Source: Climacium dendroides (taxonomy: Eukaryota; Streptophyta; Bryopsida; Hypnales; Climaciaceae). From it: a stretch of DNA of 64,000 nt. A program made the translations under genes and the position numbers. The stretch covers positions 33,289,029 to 33,353,028 of the forward strand of contig OX467083.1 of assembly GCA_950106755.1 (NCBI GenBank). Reading direction: 5' to 3'. Below, piece after piece: positions 25,392 to 36,439 of this stretch. Under the pieces are notes generated by a model. That model was not told where the DNA came from. It ran no database searches and saw only the letters and a list, made by a program, of their open reading frames with translations. How positions within the stretch are numbered: position 1 is the first letter of the stretch; each line of letters opens with the position of its first letter.

Positions 25392-26407
25392 TTAAACCCT
25401 AAAGCCCTAAATTGCGTTTTTTTTTTTGGCAACACAACAATTTGGGGCAACTCACTACAACTAGAGTTTTTTTGTTTTTTTTCCTTTTAAATTTTCACAC
25501 AACATGTATCTAGGGAATATCTTTCAAGCCCAAAAAATTTCACACAACATGTGTCCAAGAAGTATCTTTTAGACCCAACAATTTTATAAGTTTTGACTGC
25601 ATGGTTCAAAAATTATTTGTATGATATATAATTTTCAGCATTTGGTGGGCAACCAATGTTGGGAAAAATAAATAAAAAACTTCTTTAAAATCCATTTTTT
25701 TTAAATAAAAATTTGAAATTGGTTCTCTAGATTTATATATATGTGGAAAGCTTCAAATCATTTCATTTCAATTAATGAGATGACAATTATGAGGAGTTTT
25801 AGTTGAAGGTAGTTTACGGATAGTTATGAAATCTCTATTCTAAAATAAACTTTGAAGTTCTTTATTCAACTCAATTTTCAATATTTTTGAAAATAAAAAT
25901 AAAAACATTAAGTGTACATTATTTATTACAACATTGCAATGATTGGGGTTGGCATTTTTCAATTCCATAAATAAATGGTTAACAATTTAGTATTTTAAAT
26001 CATTCTCTACATCTTTCTACTTACTATTTTTTTCCTATATGTTGTACAATTTCAAATTATCTGAATTTTTTTAAGCATGTAGCCAATTTGCCTTGAAGAA
26101 GTAATCCAAAGAGTTACAACCATTTTGAACATTTTTTCATACAAATGTGACCTTGTGAAGTACAACTACATGGTTGGGAGGAGGGCCCCCCAAAAGATAT
26201 TTGTCACTTCAAATGCTAATATCTCGCAATCTACATGGTGGAAATTTTTGAATTTTTTTCCACATCTTCTCAACCCAAATCACTACAATATCCTCCTGCT
26301 ACATGTGTCCCCAAGATGCTTTTAAAAAAAAAATTGGTACTTGTATTGGAAATGGTAGTTTTAGACAACTTTTGGTGAAAACATAGTCAAAATCCTTTAG
26401 GGGTTAA
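25392..26407 (+). mobile_element. T1 element copy c (full length, 1,016 bp)
   Basis: It starts TTAAACCCTAAAGCCC and ends CAAAATCCTTTAGGGGTTAA, with TTAA at both outer edges. It is colinear with 144-1,067 along its length and with the inverted 13,910-14,528. It contains a short internal duplication of the CACACAACATGTGTC block near 25,500 and 25,540. No transposase. Confidence 0.88.
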
Positions 26408-26869
26408 CAAATGTCAACTTCCAATACTACTTTCCAAAAAATGTCCTTTCAAATTGGGCCCACCCACAAACTCCATTCCTACAAGTTATGCACAAAGAGG
26501 ATATGTAGTTAGAGAGGTTCTACATGTAGTCATCAAAATGCTTGTATTATTGAACCAATAGGTGCATTATTTGTTTGTACAAGGAACAATTGTGTCACCT
26601 ATTTGCCACTTTTCAGCGTCAATGTCATTTAAGGGTTAATATTCTTATTTTTCCTATAAGGAATAAAGATGTGCAAATCCTACCCTTTACTTAGTATATT
26701 TATTACTTTAGGGGAAAACATCACTCAATTTATGCCAAGTAACAAGTTTTAATAAAGAAGAACATCTTTAATGCAACTTTCTCATATGACTATTGTTCGC
26801 CATGATTTGATTCGGCCAAAATTGAATTTCCACGTCAAATTCTTTGGAGTGTATAGCACCTCACACGAA
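26408..26869. other. Unassigned stretch with an orphan TTAA end
   Basis: At 26,622-26,638 the sequence CATTTAAGGGTTAA looks like a lone CCCCTAAA-type terminus; no partner end is convincing. Otherwise I see nothing. Confidence 0.35.
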
Positions 26870-27205
26870 TCAGAAGAGAACCCATGACTCTTTTATATTA
26901 AAAAATGCCCAAATGCCCAAATGATGCTGAATCTGACCTTCATGCTGAGTAATGTACAACAAGAGTCTATTAAGTCTATTTTGAGTGCTCCAATCATCCA
27001 AGCCCAATGACTTCATCACAGCCTCCAAGTAGGGCCATTGCTTACTAAGGGCTTTCCATGCCTCCACGAGGTTGAGATCCTGCCTGTCCATGGCTTTGCA
27101 GCCATGGAGCATTGGCAGCATGAGCTGGACAATGCCCTGCACAGGCATGGACTGGACTGGGCTGCTGGAGCAAGGTAGCTGACCCATTTCCAACCACTTC
27201 AGCAA
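26870..27205 (-). other. Exon-like open frame, unrecognised
   Basis: A 111-codon minus-strand frame in a higher-GC island (starts MLKWLEMGQL; includes MLHGCKAMDRQDLNLVEAW and YLEAVMKSLGLDDW). An acceptor-like TTGCTCCAG and a donor-like GAAG-GTCAG would delimit an exon of about 75 codons. The composition and amphipathic helical look are protein-like, but I recognise no family and no neighbouring exon. It may be a relic or chance. Confidence 0.28.
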
Positions 27206-27257
27206 TTACGCACATTTGGAGCGCAGGTTTTTGGAGTGAGGGTTTTTTCCCATGCAC

Positions 27258-28446
27258 ATAAATAGGATTTAGGGTTGGATTGTATATTTTTTCAAAATAT
27301 TATCATAAAAATATAATTATTATGATTTTTTTAGTGAAAGATTATGTAGACCTTTCAATTTCTGACTATAGGTTGATTGCAAAATCGACCAAGGTCTAGT
27401 TGCAATATTGATAGTCTTACAACCAATTATAATGTGCTACAATTGCTCTTTGAACTCCACCACAATTTCACAAAAAGAAAGCACAACTTCATGGAAAGAA
27501 AGAAGCCTGTAGATTGGAAATGGGGTGATAGTTGGAAATGAGTCGGCTACTATATTCCGGCAAAGAATTTGAGGAGCTTATGTACAAAAAGCAAGCCCAT
27601 GGGTGGGCGGGCAGGGCAAGCTCATGTGTAGAATGTGCCCCACATGGCATGTTCCCTAGTGCTAAGAGCAGTTCCTTGCTATTCCTGTGATGTTCTTGTG
27701 GCAAAATCACCACCCACCCACCCACCCACCCCAAAAATGTTTTTGTGTCAAAAATAAAACAAAAAACAATGGCAAGATTGATTGTTGTTGCTCATTCTGC
27801 ATTCTAATCTTCCCTTGAAAATGTTTAGAGATCAATAGGGATCCAAGTCACCCCCTCGAAGTGGGACACCCACTAGAAGGGATACTCTAACCCCTCAAAT
27901 TTGTAACATACTTTTGGAGAGGAAAAGGGGTCGTTGTCGCCTATTTAAAGATCTCTCTATATAAATTTCAATTTTGTATCAAAAACATTTCACTTCAAAA
28001 ATTAATAAAAATAGATACATTTTATATTTTTCACACGTGAATTTTAATATATTTGGCTCAAATTTCATTTTACACTAATTAGTACAAAATGATTTGATCA
28101 TGAAAACATCATAACTTTCACATGCGATAATAAATTATTTAACACTTCAATAGTGTTGTACAATATGTGTTTCTTTTTTCATTAAAAAAACAGTAAGACA
28201 ATGGCAATTACAATTGTAATACTTGTGTTTCAAAATAATCCATTTTACTATGTATAAAATTGAAAAAAATTGAAAAAAAAAATTGCCACCCCAAATTGCA
28301 TGGGCAACAACTACAAAATGGTTGTGTGGGTCACTAGGGGATATAATAGCTTCTATAGGACAATTACCCATCAAGTGGACAATTCAAATCTCACATATGT
28401 TCTTGCAAATTCTAATTTAGGTTGATGTTTGGGAAAAGTTCTGTGA
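27258..28446. other. Unassigned stretch
   Basis: There is a CCCA run at 27,711-27,732 and AT-rich sequence beyond it. No gene or bounded repeat. Confidence 0.4.
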
Positions 28447-28569
28447 GTCTTTATCCCTAAAGATCCCAAGTGTTTGGTGGATGACTTCAGTGTTAACTGT
28501 AGAAACAAAGAATGCACCCACTGGTTGAATAATTGGAGCATTTTGGTGACCACCTTGGCCATGGAGTAA
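28447..28569 (+). pseudogene. Short coding-like relic, paired with 34,019-34,102
   Basis: The plus-strand frame reads KDPKCLVDDFSVNCRNKECT followed by HWLNNWSILVTTLAME and a stop. A second place, 34,019-34,102, reads KDLKDEFLNHYRNEECTYWF then KNLIIFE and a stop. The spacing of D-(D/E)-F, R-N-(K/E)-E-C-T-(H/Y)-W is kept, and the nucleotide sequences are similar across the stretch. Conservation of an open frame in two diverged copies hints at descent from a coding sequence, perhaps of a transposon. The family is unknown. Confidence 0.35.
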
Positions 28570-29586
28570 GCTTTGAATTTTATTGTTTTATTTTTTTAAT
28601 AATTCAGGCTGTGATGATGATTTCCTCCCAAAGCTTTGGAACAGCAGGGATAGCCTCATGAGTTGGGGTTGATTGTTTTGAATGAACAGTGGGTTCTCTC
28701 AAGGGGAAGGAGGGCTGCACATGTGGTCGGTGGATTCTTTTTGCACGCATGGATTGGACAGACAAAGTGTTTTTATTCTGAAACATAACTTACTTGCATT
28801 CTTGGAATGATTGAATATTTCGACAGCAAAATGACATCACATTACATTACACATATAATTTTTTCCCCATCAACTGTCTGAACCAAAAGCTATGCTTCCT
28901 TGAGCTTCTTGGGCAGCCCAGGCAATTTGGGCATCCTTTAGGCATCTTCACAAAAACACTCATCAAATTTTGAAATTTGGCATGTATGTGACTAATAAAA
29001 TATGGCATACAATTGTTCTCAAAAGGAATCTTGGTTCTCAAATCATGTTTTAAGAAGAGTCAAACTTTGTTAGTTATGTTGAAGCAATTTGAAGGAAAAA
29101 AATATTTCCTTCTAACTACAAGGTCCTCAAGTCCCTTTATACAACCTGAATTTAGCCTTATAACTCTTCAATTGTGGTTTAATATATGAATTGAGATATA
29201 TTTTTATTAGCATTCTATTATAACCATTGATTTAGTTTGTATTGAAAAGTATATGGTCAATGTTTTTTCAAATCAAATACCATTGAATTCATAATATACT
29301 ATACAGCTACAAAGGGCTTTCAGGCCCTTTAAGGATTAACATGTTTGCATTGCAAGATGATTTAGAGTAAGCTAAACCCATATTTGTTTTTAAAATAATT
29401 TATTGAATGAATTTAACATCACATACTTATCAATGGTCAAAATTTTCATTTTTTGTATAGAGGGCTCAACAAATGTTGCCCTTGTTTTTCAAGGAATGAA
29501 AAAAAAATCCTCGTTGCTGAAGGCTATAATCCTTCATTCCATGTGGTCAAACAAGTTGAATTTTTTTAACACGTTGCCTTGCTTAT
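28570..29586. other. Unassigned stretch with an orphan CCCCTAAA-type end
   Basis: At 29,322-29,339 the sequence GGCCCTTTAAGGATTAA is a likely right terminus of a T-type element. The T3-like word TTCCTTCTAACTACAAG at about 29,107 lies upstream, so a decayed T3 copy may occupy roughly 29,050-29,339. The left boundary is not visible. Confidence 0.35.
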
Positions 29587-30000
29587 TTAAGGTAAAACAA
29601 CCCATTGTAGTTAGAATTAGGAATTTGGCCTCATACCATATATATTTTTTTGACAAAGTATGAATCTGCTATGAACTTTTAAAGTGTTCAATACATCATG
29701 GTCTAAAAGAGTCTATAGACTACCCTAGAACCAACAAAATGTGAATCCATTATGCTCATCTTGTTCACCTAAACCAATCAAAATATATTTGAACATGAAA
29801 GGCCTATAAAGTCAATTCTTATAATGAATTCACACTGAAAAGTTGGAAGCTCCTATTGAGGTTACTAATCACTCCATTACTGTTAATCATGTAAGACATG
29901 CATTATGGCCTCACATACTAAAAAAAAATCCCATAATGGAAGGCATCTCCTTGGTGTATACTAGGGGGTCATCTAACCACAATGGGTTCTTTTTCCTTAA
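29587..30000 (-). mobile_element. T5 MITE copy c (inverted, 414 bp)
   Basis: TTAAGGTAAAACAACCCATT on the left, and ...CAATGGGTTCTTTTTCCTTAA on the right, with TTAA at both edges. Read on the minus strand the interior follows the copies at 1,202 and 12,795 (for example the AGTGTGAATTCATTATAAGA block). Confidence 0.82.
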
Positions 30001-31430
30001 CACACTTATGTACAATTGGAATTTTTTTTAAAAGAAAAAAGGGGTTAATTTAAAATTTCAAACAATGCATCCAAAATTGACAGTTTTGAACTTTTCCTCT
30101 TCCAAACCACCCTCACGACTTTGGAGGGGGGTAGAAAAGGAGAACACTAAATTCTACCCACAAAGTGGGCCCAAGAAGATAATTTGAGGTTCTTTGGTGG
30201 ATAAAAGTAAAAGCATGCCCCCTATTTTGAGTCGTGTCTAAGATATGCTTTAGACCTCTCCCAGCGAATTGGGGGTCTTTGATTGCAAATGTGAATTCAA
30301 AATTTACAAAAAGAAATTTTTGTGAAAAGTAAAAAATTCCTGCGTTAAATCCAGCCTGCTGGACCCATTTTGTGGTCAGGGTTTAACATCCCCAATTAGA
30401 AAACCTCCACCCCAATATAGAAAACTGAACTCCAATATTTGTCTCCATACACTCACAGTGCCTGAATGGATGAGAACCGTTGGGTTGATGGCCGGGGAGC
30501 ACCCGACCCTGGTTATGGCCGTCCCTCTGGGTTTCTGAGGAAAAGAGTTGGTGCACATGGTCACATGTACTGGAAACTTTTTCCTTGTTCCCCCACGACA
30601 GTACTAACTTCATTACAAGGGAGACAACAAGCCTCCACCACCCCTAATAGCACCACCGGCACAGCCACAGGCAGCACAGTCACAGGCAGCAGGGCAGGGC
30701 AGGGCAGGGCAGGGGGGATCATAGTGTTTTTTTGGTGTTTTTTTCTGTGTGGAGACACCCAGCTCAGCTTATCCCAATATGGAAATGGTCAGAAAAGGGA
30801 TTCTCCAAGGGTGCTATTCTGGAGGGAATCTTGGGCACCATACAGGATAGACCAACCCTAAAAAGGAAATGATGCAAATGGGAGTCATCGAGAGGCTTGG
30901 TCTGTCCGTCCGTCCATCTGTCCGGTCCGGTCTGGTCCAGTCCCCCTCTCCCCTCCCCTTTCCTTGCCTTCCCCTTTGCCTTGCAATCATGTCTATTTGG
31001 TGGTACGGCCCAAGAAAGTTATGGTTGTTTTTTCCCTTCAGTTGCACACCAAGCCACTTCTATAATGGAAACAATGATGGAATGAAATCTACACCAACAC
31101 CGGAGATCCTGCTTTCCACGTTGGGGAGAGTTGACGAGGAGGAAAAACAAACAGGGCCTACGGTAGAACCACCCGGGTGGGCGGGCGGCTATGGGAATGA
31201 TCCAGTGGAATGGAGAATTTAGGGCAAAGGGCTGACTCCACTCATCTTCAGTTGTGGGCGCAAGGGAAAGGGAAAGGGAAAGGGGCGGGGAACCCTTTAT
31301 TTTTGCTTTCTCTACACAAGCAAAGTAAAAGGAGCCTTTAGTGCAAGAGGATTTTATTTATTTATTTTTATTTTTAAAAGGAACAAAGAGCACCCAGCAG
31401 CAAGCGGCCTCGGGTCAGGGGATTTACACT
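30001..31430. other. Large higher-GC island with tandem short words
   Basis: The part to about 30,400 shows nothing. From 30,400 the sequence is GC-rich with GGCAG and GGGCA runs near 30,690-30,715, a GTCC-rich tract near 30,901-30,945, and a GGGAAA run near 31,263-31,285. Frames at 30,466-30,861 (+) and 30,869-31,222 (+) are open over much of it, but they read through these repeats and match nothing known. It could be a decayed promoter/UTR region or a true unknown gene; I do not call a product. Confidence 0.4.
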
Positions 31431-31816
31431 TCAAGGAAGTGATGTACGGATAATTTCAACTCAGGGGGGTTTCATTTTGACCATCTACATTCTGACCCGA
31501 AATGCACTCTTTGAATACGAGACCATGGGATCCATGCTGGATCCATTTGCAGTGACACTTTGAAATTCATAGTTTATTCATGTGGTGTTCAAAAAAGTAC
31601 ATGGTACAAGGCTATGGAATTTTTTCATTGATTGTCGAAAAGATCCAACAAAAATTATGGCAAAGTTATGTAGGGACTATTTTGATATGCTTGTTTAGAC
31701 GATGACAGATGTGGTTACTATAGTGCCACACCAAAAATAAATAAATCGCTTCCATTGACCAAAAGTTTACCTAATTTAAAGAAGGAGAGTGGTCAATTCT
31801 TGTTTATTTTCTTGTT
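31431..31816. other. Unassigned stretch
   Basis: Nothing beyond a short block near 31,566 shared with about 23,665. Confidence 0.4.
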
Positions 31817-33791
31817 TTAACCCCTAAAGGACCAAGGAGCTTTACCTTTGGACTTTTTGAGAATTTGGACAAAGTCTATTGACTTCATAATTTGAAATTT
31901 TTACATGAATTTTATTAGGATGGATGCTTCTCATTATAATCTACGCGTGAAGTTTTGTTTCATATCATTTCAATAAATATTACAAAAGTTCGAAGTTTTT
32001 TTTTTTAAAGTTTCAATGTCAAACTGAGCAACAAAAAATCATACTACTAAAATCATAAGTCCCTCTGTAATATCACAAATGCTACCATTAATACTAGGAG
32101 CTTGTGCTTGCTATGCTACGCATTCATTGTATCACATATTAGTAAAAATTTGATATATTTGAATAGAATGCATGATAATGATTTTGATAAGTCTTTAAAA
32201 TAATTATTTTAATTTTTTATAAAAATATTTCCAATCATGCATACATAGAAACTGTATTTTTACACAATGCAGTATTATAGAAATAAAGTAGTAGTTTGCA
32301 ATCACCTCTATAATATCACTTTTTACAAAGGGTGATATTATAGAAATAATATAATTGTTGTAATTGAGGTGATATTAGAGAAGATCCATAGGATGATATT
32401 TATAGAGGTAGCAATTCCATTGCTTTTCTTGGCTTTACACTTCTTTTGCATTTCTATGATTTTGTGTTTTTGTGAGCTTTGAGCTTTCATGATTTCTATT
32501 TTCTATTGCTACTACCAAATGATTTGAGAAATATATTAGATTGAAATGATTTTGGATTTCACAATAATTAAGTTGTTTACAAAGTTTTTAAGATTTATAA
32601 GTTTTTCTTTTCAATTCCTCAATTTGGGTTGCCATTTTTTGTAACAATGGAGTCAAATTTCTAATGCATTCTAATGTATGTGTATCTTTTATAGTATTTA
32701 CCATTGCATATATTTCATTCATCATTCAATAAATTTCTATTGTACATTTCAATATATGCTTATTTATAAAAAAATTATACAAAGATTTTAGTCATTTTTA
32801 TTTGAAGATTTATTGAAATTTTTGTTCTGCATTCTATCTAATACATAAAAATTCTTATAAAATTCTAATGATGAATGCGTAGCATAGCAAGCACCAACCG
32901 CTAGTATATCCTAAAATTTTCCTTTTTTGTGAGGTTTTATAGTTTGATACCTACTCAAATGAATTTGAACCATTGAATTCCAAATAATGAGGTAAAAGTT
33001 ACAAAGAGTTTTATTTTGGAGCAATGAAGGTAAAAAAAATTAAATCATCTATTGCTCTCAATTTTGAAAATTTTCAAATAAAAATTAAAAATAAATTATA
33101 TTAATTATTTAATAAATATTATAATTATTATTAGCATATCAATATTAATACCTTCTACTTTATAATCTTTTAAAAATGAACATGAAAGTTTTTTGGTTTA
33201 ATTTTTTAATATGTACTTTCAACAAATTTTCCAAATTATTTTCTAAAATACATAATTGATAGGAAATATATATTTTTTCCTTAAAATGTTGAAAGACAAA
33301 ACCACTTTTGGGAAGGATTAGAAAAGCCTATATTGTGAAGCAATTATAATGCTAGTATGTGAGCATAAAAATGCAAGCATGTGAGCTTTGAGCATATATA
33401 TAAGTAGATATCCTACAACCAATGAAGGTGCTTATATCATAAATACTTATAATATGAGTATCTATAACATAATTACACTATGATTATGGATGATTTCTAT
33501 AATATAGACACCTATAACATAGGTGTATAGTCTTTTAGGCTCGTCGGCTTATGATTTTAGACTCACAATAATAGCAACCCTCTATTGTAAAGTTTAAGCA
33601 CATTGGACTTGCAATAGGTGGGGATATCCACTTTAAAATTTTGGGACAATGTACTTGAATAAGTTAATCTAAAGATCGTACAATTGTTTTTATTAAAAAA
33701 TAAATATTGATGAAGATTTTGACCTTGCTTTGAGGACAAGTATTTTGAAGAAAACTTAGGTTTCTAAACATGATGGTCCTTTAGGGGTTAA
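31817..33791. mobile_element. T4 element (CCCCTAAA-type, 1,975 bp, interrupted)
   Basis: Both ends begin TTAACCCCTAAAGGACCA on their own strand, a perfect 18-base inverted repeat that includes TTAA on both sides. Its interior is unlike T1-T3. It is interrupted by a TA-flanked transposon at 32,094-32,904; without that it is about 1.16 kb. No transposase frame is present. Confidence 0.88.
32094..32904. mobile_element. TA-flanked transposon inside T4 (811 bp)
   Basis: The ends are inverted repeats: CTAGGAGCTTGTGCTTGCTA and CTAGCGGTTGGTGCTTGCTA, both continuing TGCTACGCATTCAT, about 36 bases with a few mismatches. TA lies directly outside each end, which fits a Tc1/mariner-type target. The interior is AT-rich and noncoding, with a smaller inverted pair around GGTGATATTATAGAAATAAT near 32,330-32,390. 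The superfamily call rests only on the TA flank. Confidence 0.7.
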
Positions 33792-34640
33792 ACCCAAGTG
33801 TTTTGGTGTTCAATCATAACAATAATCTTAGGATTCAATTTGTTTCAACCTTGGTGGAGTTGGTTTTTACTTTAGAACCCTTTTTTCTAATCTCTAGTTC
33901 ATGTCCAACTTATTTTTATCTCATTCATTGGTATTTTAGTTAAGCTTGATTCTTTGGTTTTGATCTAATTTTAGCCTTTGGTGTTCATGCTTAACCCTAT
34001 AATGACATGGTGACGTGAAAGGATCTAAAGGATGAGTTTCTAAATCATTATAGGAATGAAGAGTGTACATATTGGTTCAAGAACTTAATCATTTTTGAGT
34101 GAGTACCTTGGTCATAGGTCAACATCCTTCCAATGTAAAAGTGTTTTTTTTGTCAATCATGTGTATCTTTGGGTCCTTTATAACCTTTCAAGTGTTTCAA
34201 ATTTTGTAGTATGCTATAGAAAGTGTGCCTTCTAATCATAGTATTTGCTTCCAACCAAGGTTTCATCTATTCATTGGTTGGATATTTAACCTCTAAACAA
34301 TGTTAGAAGTCAAAATCGGGTCTAAGCTTTACAATACAAAAAATCTACATACTCAACCACTTGGGTGTTGAAGGATTAGGGCATCCCCATGTGGACGTAC
34401 CAAGAAGGGGCGCCAAATGCTAATTTGTATGTGGTTTTGGAGACCGAGGCCCCACTACTCCTCTTGTGCCTAATGACAAATGTATTGAGAAGGGGCTCCA
34501 AGTTTGGTATGCAATATGAGGTAGTTTAGTTGCTTAAAAATCAAATTACAAATATTTAACTTTCAATTCATTGAGAACACTTAATCCAACAACCAACTCA
34601 CATAGCTTTGGAAGCATCTCCAACTTAGATTGAGTTTTCA
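33792..34640. other. Unassigned stretch
   Basis: Contains the second copy of the short coding-like relic (34,019-34,102, described at 28,447). TTAA-CCCTAT at 33,991 and TTAACCTCTAAA at 34,286 could be the missing left end of the T3 copy that follows the foldback, but neither is convincing. Confidence 0.35.
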
Positions 34641-35240
34641 TTGGCTAGAGAGTCTCTTTATGGGGTGGTGGGAGGTAGGACAATCCATGTAGGATATATA
34701 AATTAGAATTAATAGAAACTAAACCACTCATAGTTAAGTCAGAATTTAGGATTTGTTTTAAAGTAAAATGTTAGACCTCATTTAGACATAGTAGAATACC
34801 TTTTTCTAGAAAACTTTGAACTTATCAAAGTTGGAAAATGAAGACAAGTTGCATCTCTAAAAAATTATTTGAAATTTTGAGCCTCCAATCAAAAGTTATG
34901 GACAAAATTTAGAGAGGATGTTTGAACATGTTAAAAAAAACCTCCCTTCCAACCCCTCTTTGAATTTTGTCCATAACTTTTGATTGGAGGCTCAAAATCT
35001 CAAACATATTTTGGAAGCTGAAACCCATCTTCATTTCTCAACTTTTCTTAGTTCAAAGGTTTTTGAAAAAAAAATTCTACTATGCCTAAACAAGGCTTGA
35101 AATTATACTTCAAAATAATAATTGCTTTTGACTTAACTATTAGTGGTTGAATTCCTACTAATTCTAAATGTGTATTCTACATAGGTTGTCCTACCTCCTA
35201 CCACCTCATATGTAAATAAAGAACTTCTCTAGCTAATTGA
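34641..35240. mobile_element. Long foldback element (600 bp, arms ~280 bp)
   Basis: The arms at 34,641-34,916 and 34,954-35,240 are reverse complements over nearly all their length by eye: GGTAGGACAATCCATGTAG with CTACATAGGTTGTCCTACC, GACATAGTAGAAT with ATTCTACTATGCCTA, and a fully paired GAGCCTCCAATCAAAAGTTA. The loop is only about 37 bases. This is a foldback MITE or an inverted duplication. No target duplication could be fixed. Confidence 0.8.
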
Positions 35241-35542
35241 TACAAGATATAAATGTAAAAAAACAAACATGTGTAGTCTAAAAATCTCATTCTAGGAGGA
35301 GTTAATCATGTTGAGCAAGCTAAAAAAAAAAAAATTTCTTCTAACTTCAAACATTGTAGCCTTTCAATCCATGAAGTCAAAGTTTTTGAAATTTTTTCCA
35401 TACATTCTCACATTAGCTTAGAACAAATTTGCATGGTTGAATTTTGAAAAAACTTTTTTTTCCATTTTTTTCTCATTGCCCTAAAAACTAGTAGTTTTTC
35501 ACAATTTCTACCTGTAGTATGCCTTGATCCTTTAGGGTCTAA
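35241..35542 (+). mobile_element. T3 element copy b, right-hand part
   Basis: The sequence follows the T3 right module of 22,540-22,800 in order (AAAAATCTCATTCTA, GTTGAGCAAGCT, TTTCTTCTAACTTCAAA, TTCTCATTGCCCTA) and ends GATCCTTTAGGGTCTAA, a slightly mutated terminus. Its left part is separated or replaced by the foldback at 34,641-35,240. Confidence 0.65.
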
Positions 35543-36439
35543 ATAAATAAAATTATGAAATTCAAGAAAAGAAATTGAAACAAGAAATTAAATAATGCTC
35601 CAAGTGTTAGCTTGGGTGCTAATCTGAATTACGGCATCATGCCAAGGAAAAGGCCATGAAGTCAACCTCCATACGACCACAAGGATCTCCATCTTAGGTT
35701 TTCTATGTATCTTATTCCTAATCTTACACTAAATTCCCTAACATAACTTAATGATATCAAATACCAAATTCTTGATATACTAATAAAATTCTTGTGAATG
35801 AGAATTCAGTCTACCAAACCTAACAAATACAATTGACATATCATGCCAAAAATTTAATTAAAGTTAGAAAATCAAATTCAAAAATAAGAATATTCTTTCA
35901 AAATCCATTTTTCCCATATGATTTCTTAATTTGAAAATAATTTTCTAAAATTCTAATACCATATTAGATTATCAAAAAATTATTTCATTTGTAATATATT
36001 AAGCATTTTAGCGTGTAGGATATGGAAAATTTGTTGAAAAATTCAGTTCAATGTATAAACATATGGATGAGGAAGAATGCAAAATTTAATTTAATTTTTT
36101 TAAATGAATATTTTATTCAATATAAATGTGAAATTTTCATTTGGACCAATTTTGGCCTTATAGATTCACCTATTATAGTTAGCTCTGGCACTTTTTCCTA
36201 AACAAAGAAAGAAGAGAGATGAATGGATGAGAAGGTGGAAATAAAGAATCTTTTTCAATGTACATTGCATGCAACTATTGTCCACAATAATTCTCCCTAT
36301 GAAGCTAGGATGGGGGGACTTATTGTAAAGAGATTTCACTTTATTCGTTTCTAAGCCCTGAAAAAGTTGAAGCTACTTTCAAAGATCAATAGAGTAACAA
36401 GACCTACAAAGTGTCATCTTGCGTTCCTTCAAAATGAAA
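35543..36439. other. Unassigned AT-rich stretch
   Basis: No gene, terminal repeat or tandem array seen. Confidence 0.45.

Noticed and set aside
26404..26638. A further 235-bp TTAA element between the T1 copy c end and the TTAA at 26,638
   Set aside because: Only AAATGTCAA-like and AAATGACAT-like words resemble each other; the terminal CCCTTAAA occurs on one side only.
30466..31222. Open frames of 117-131 codons in the GC-rich island as genes
   Set aside because: They are built largely from translated short tandem words (GGCAG, GTCC) and have competing open frames on the other strand.
34641..35240. Foldback as a microRNA gene
   Set aside because: The arms are about 280 bases with high pairing throughout, which is a foldback element or inverted duplication rather than a miRNA precursor; no expression data are available.
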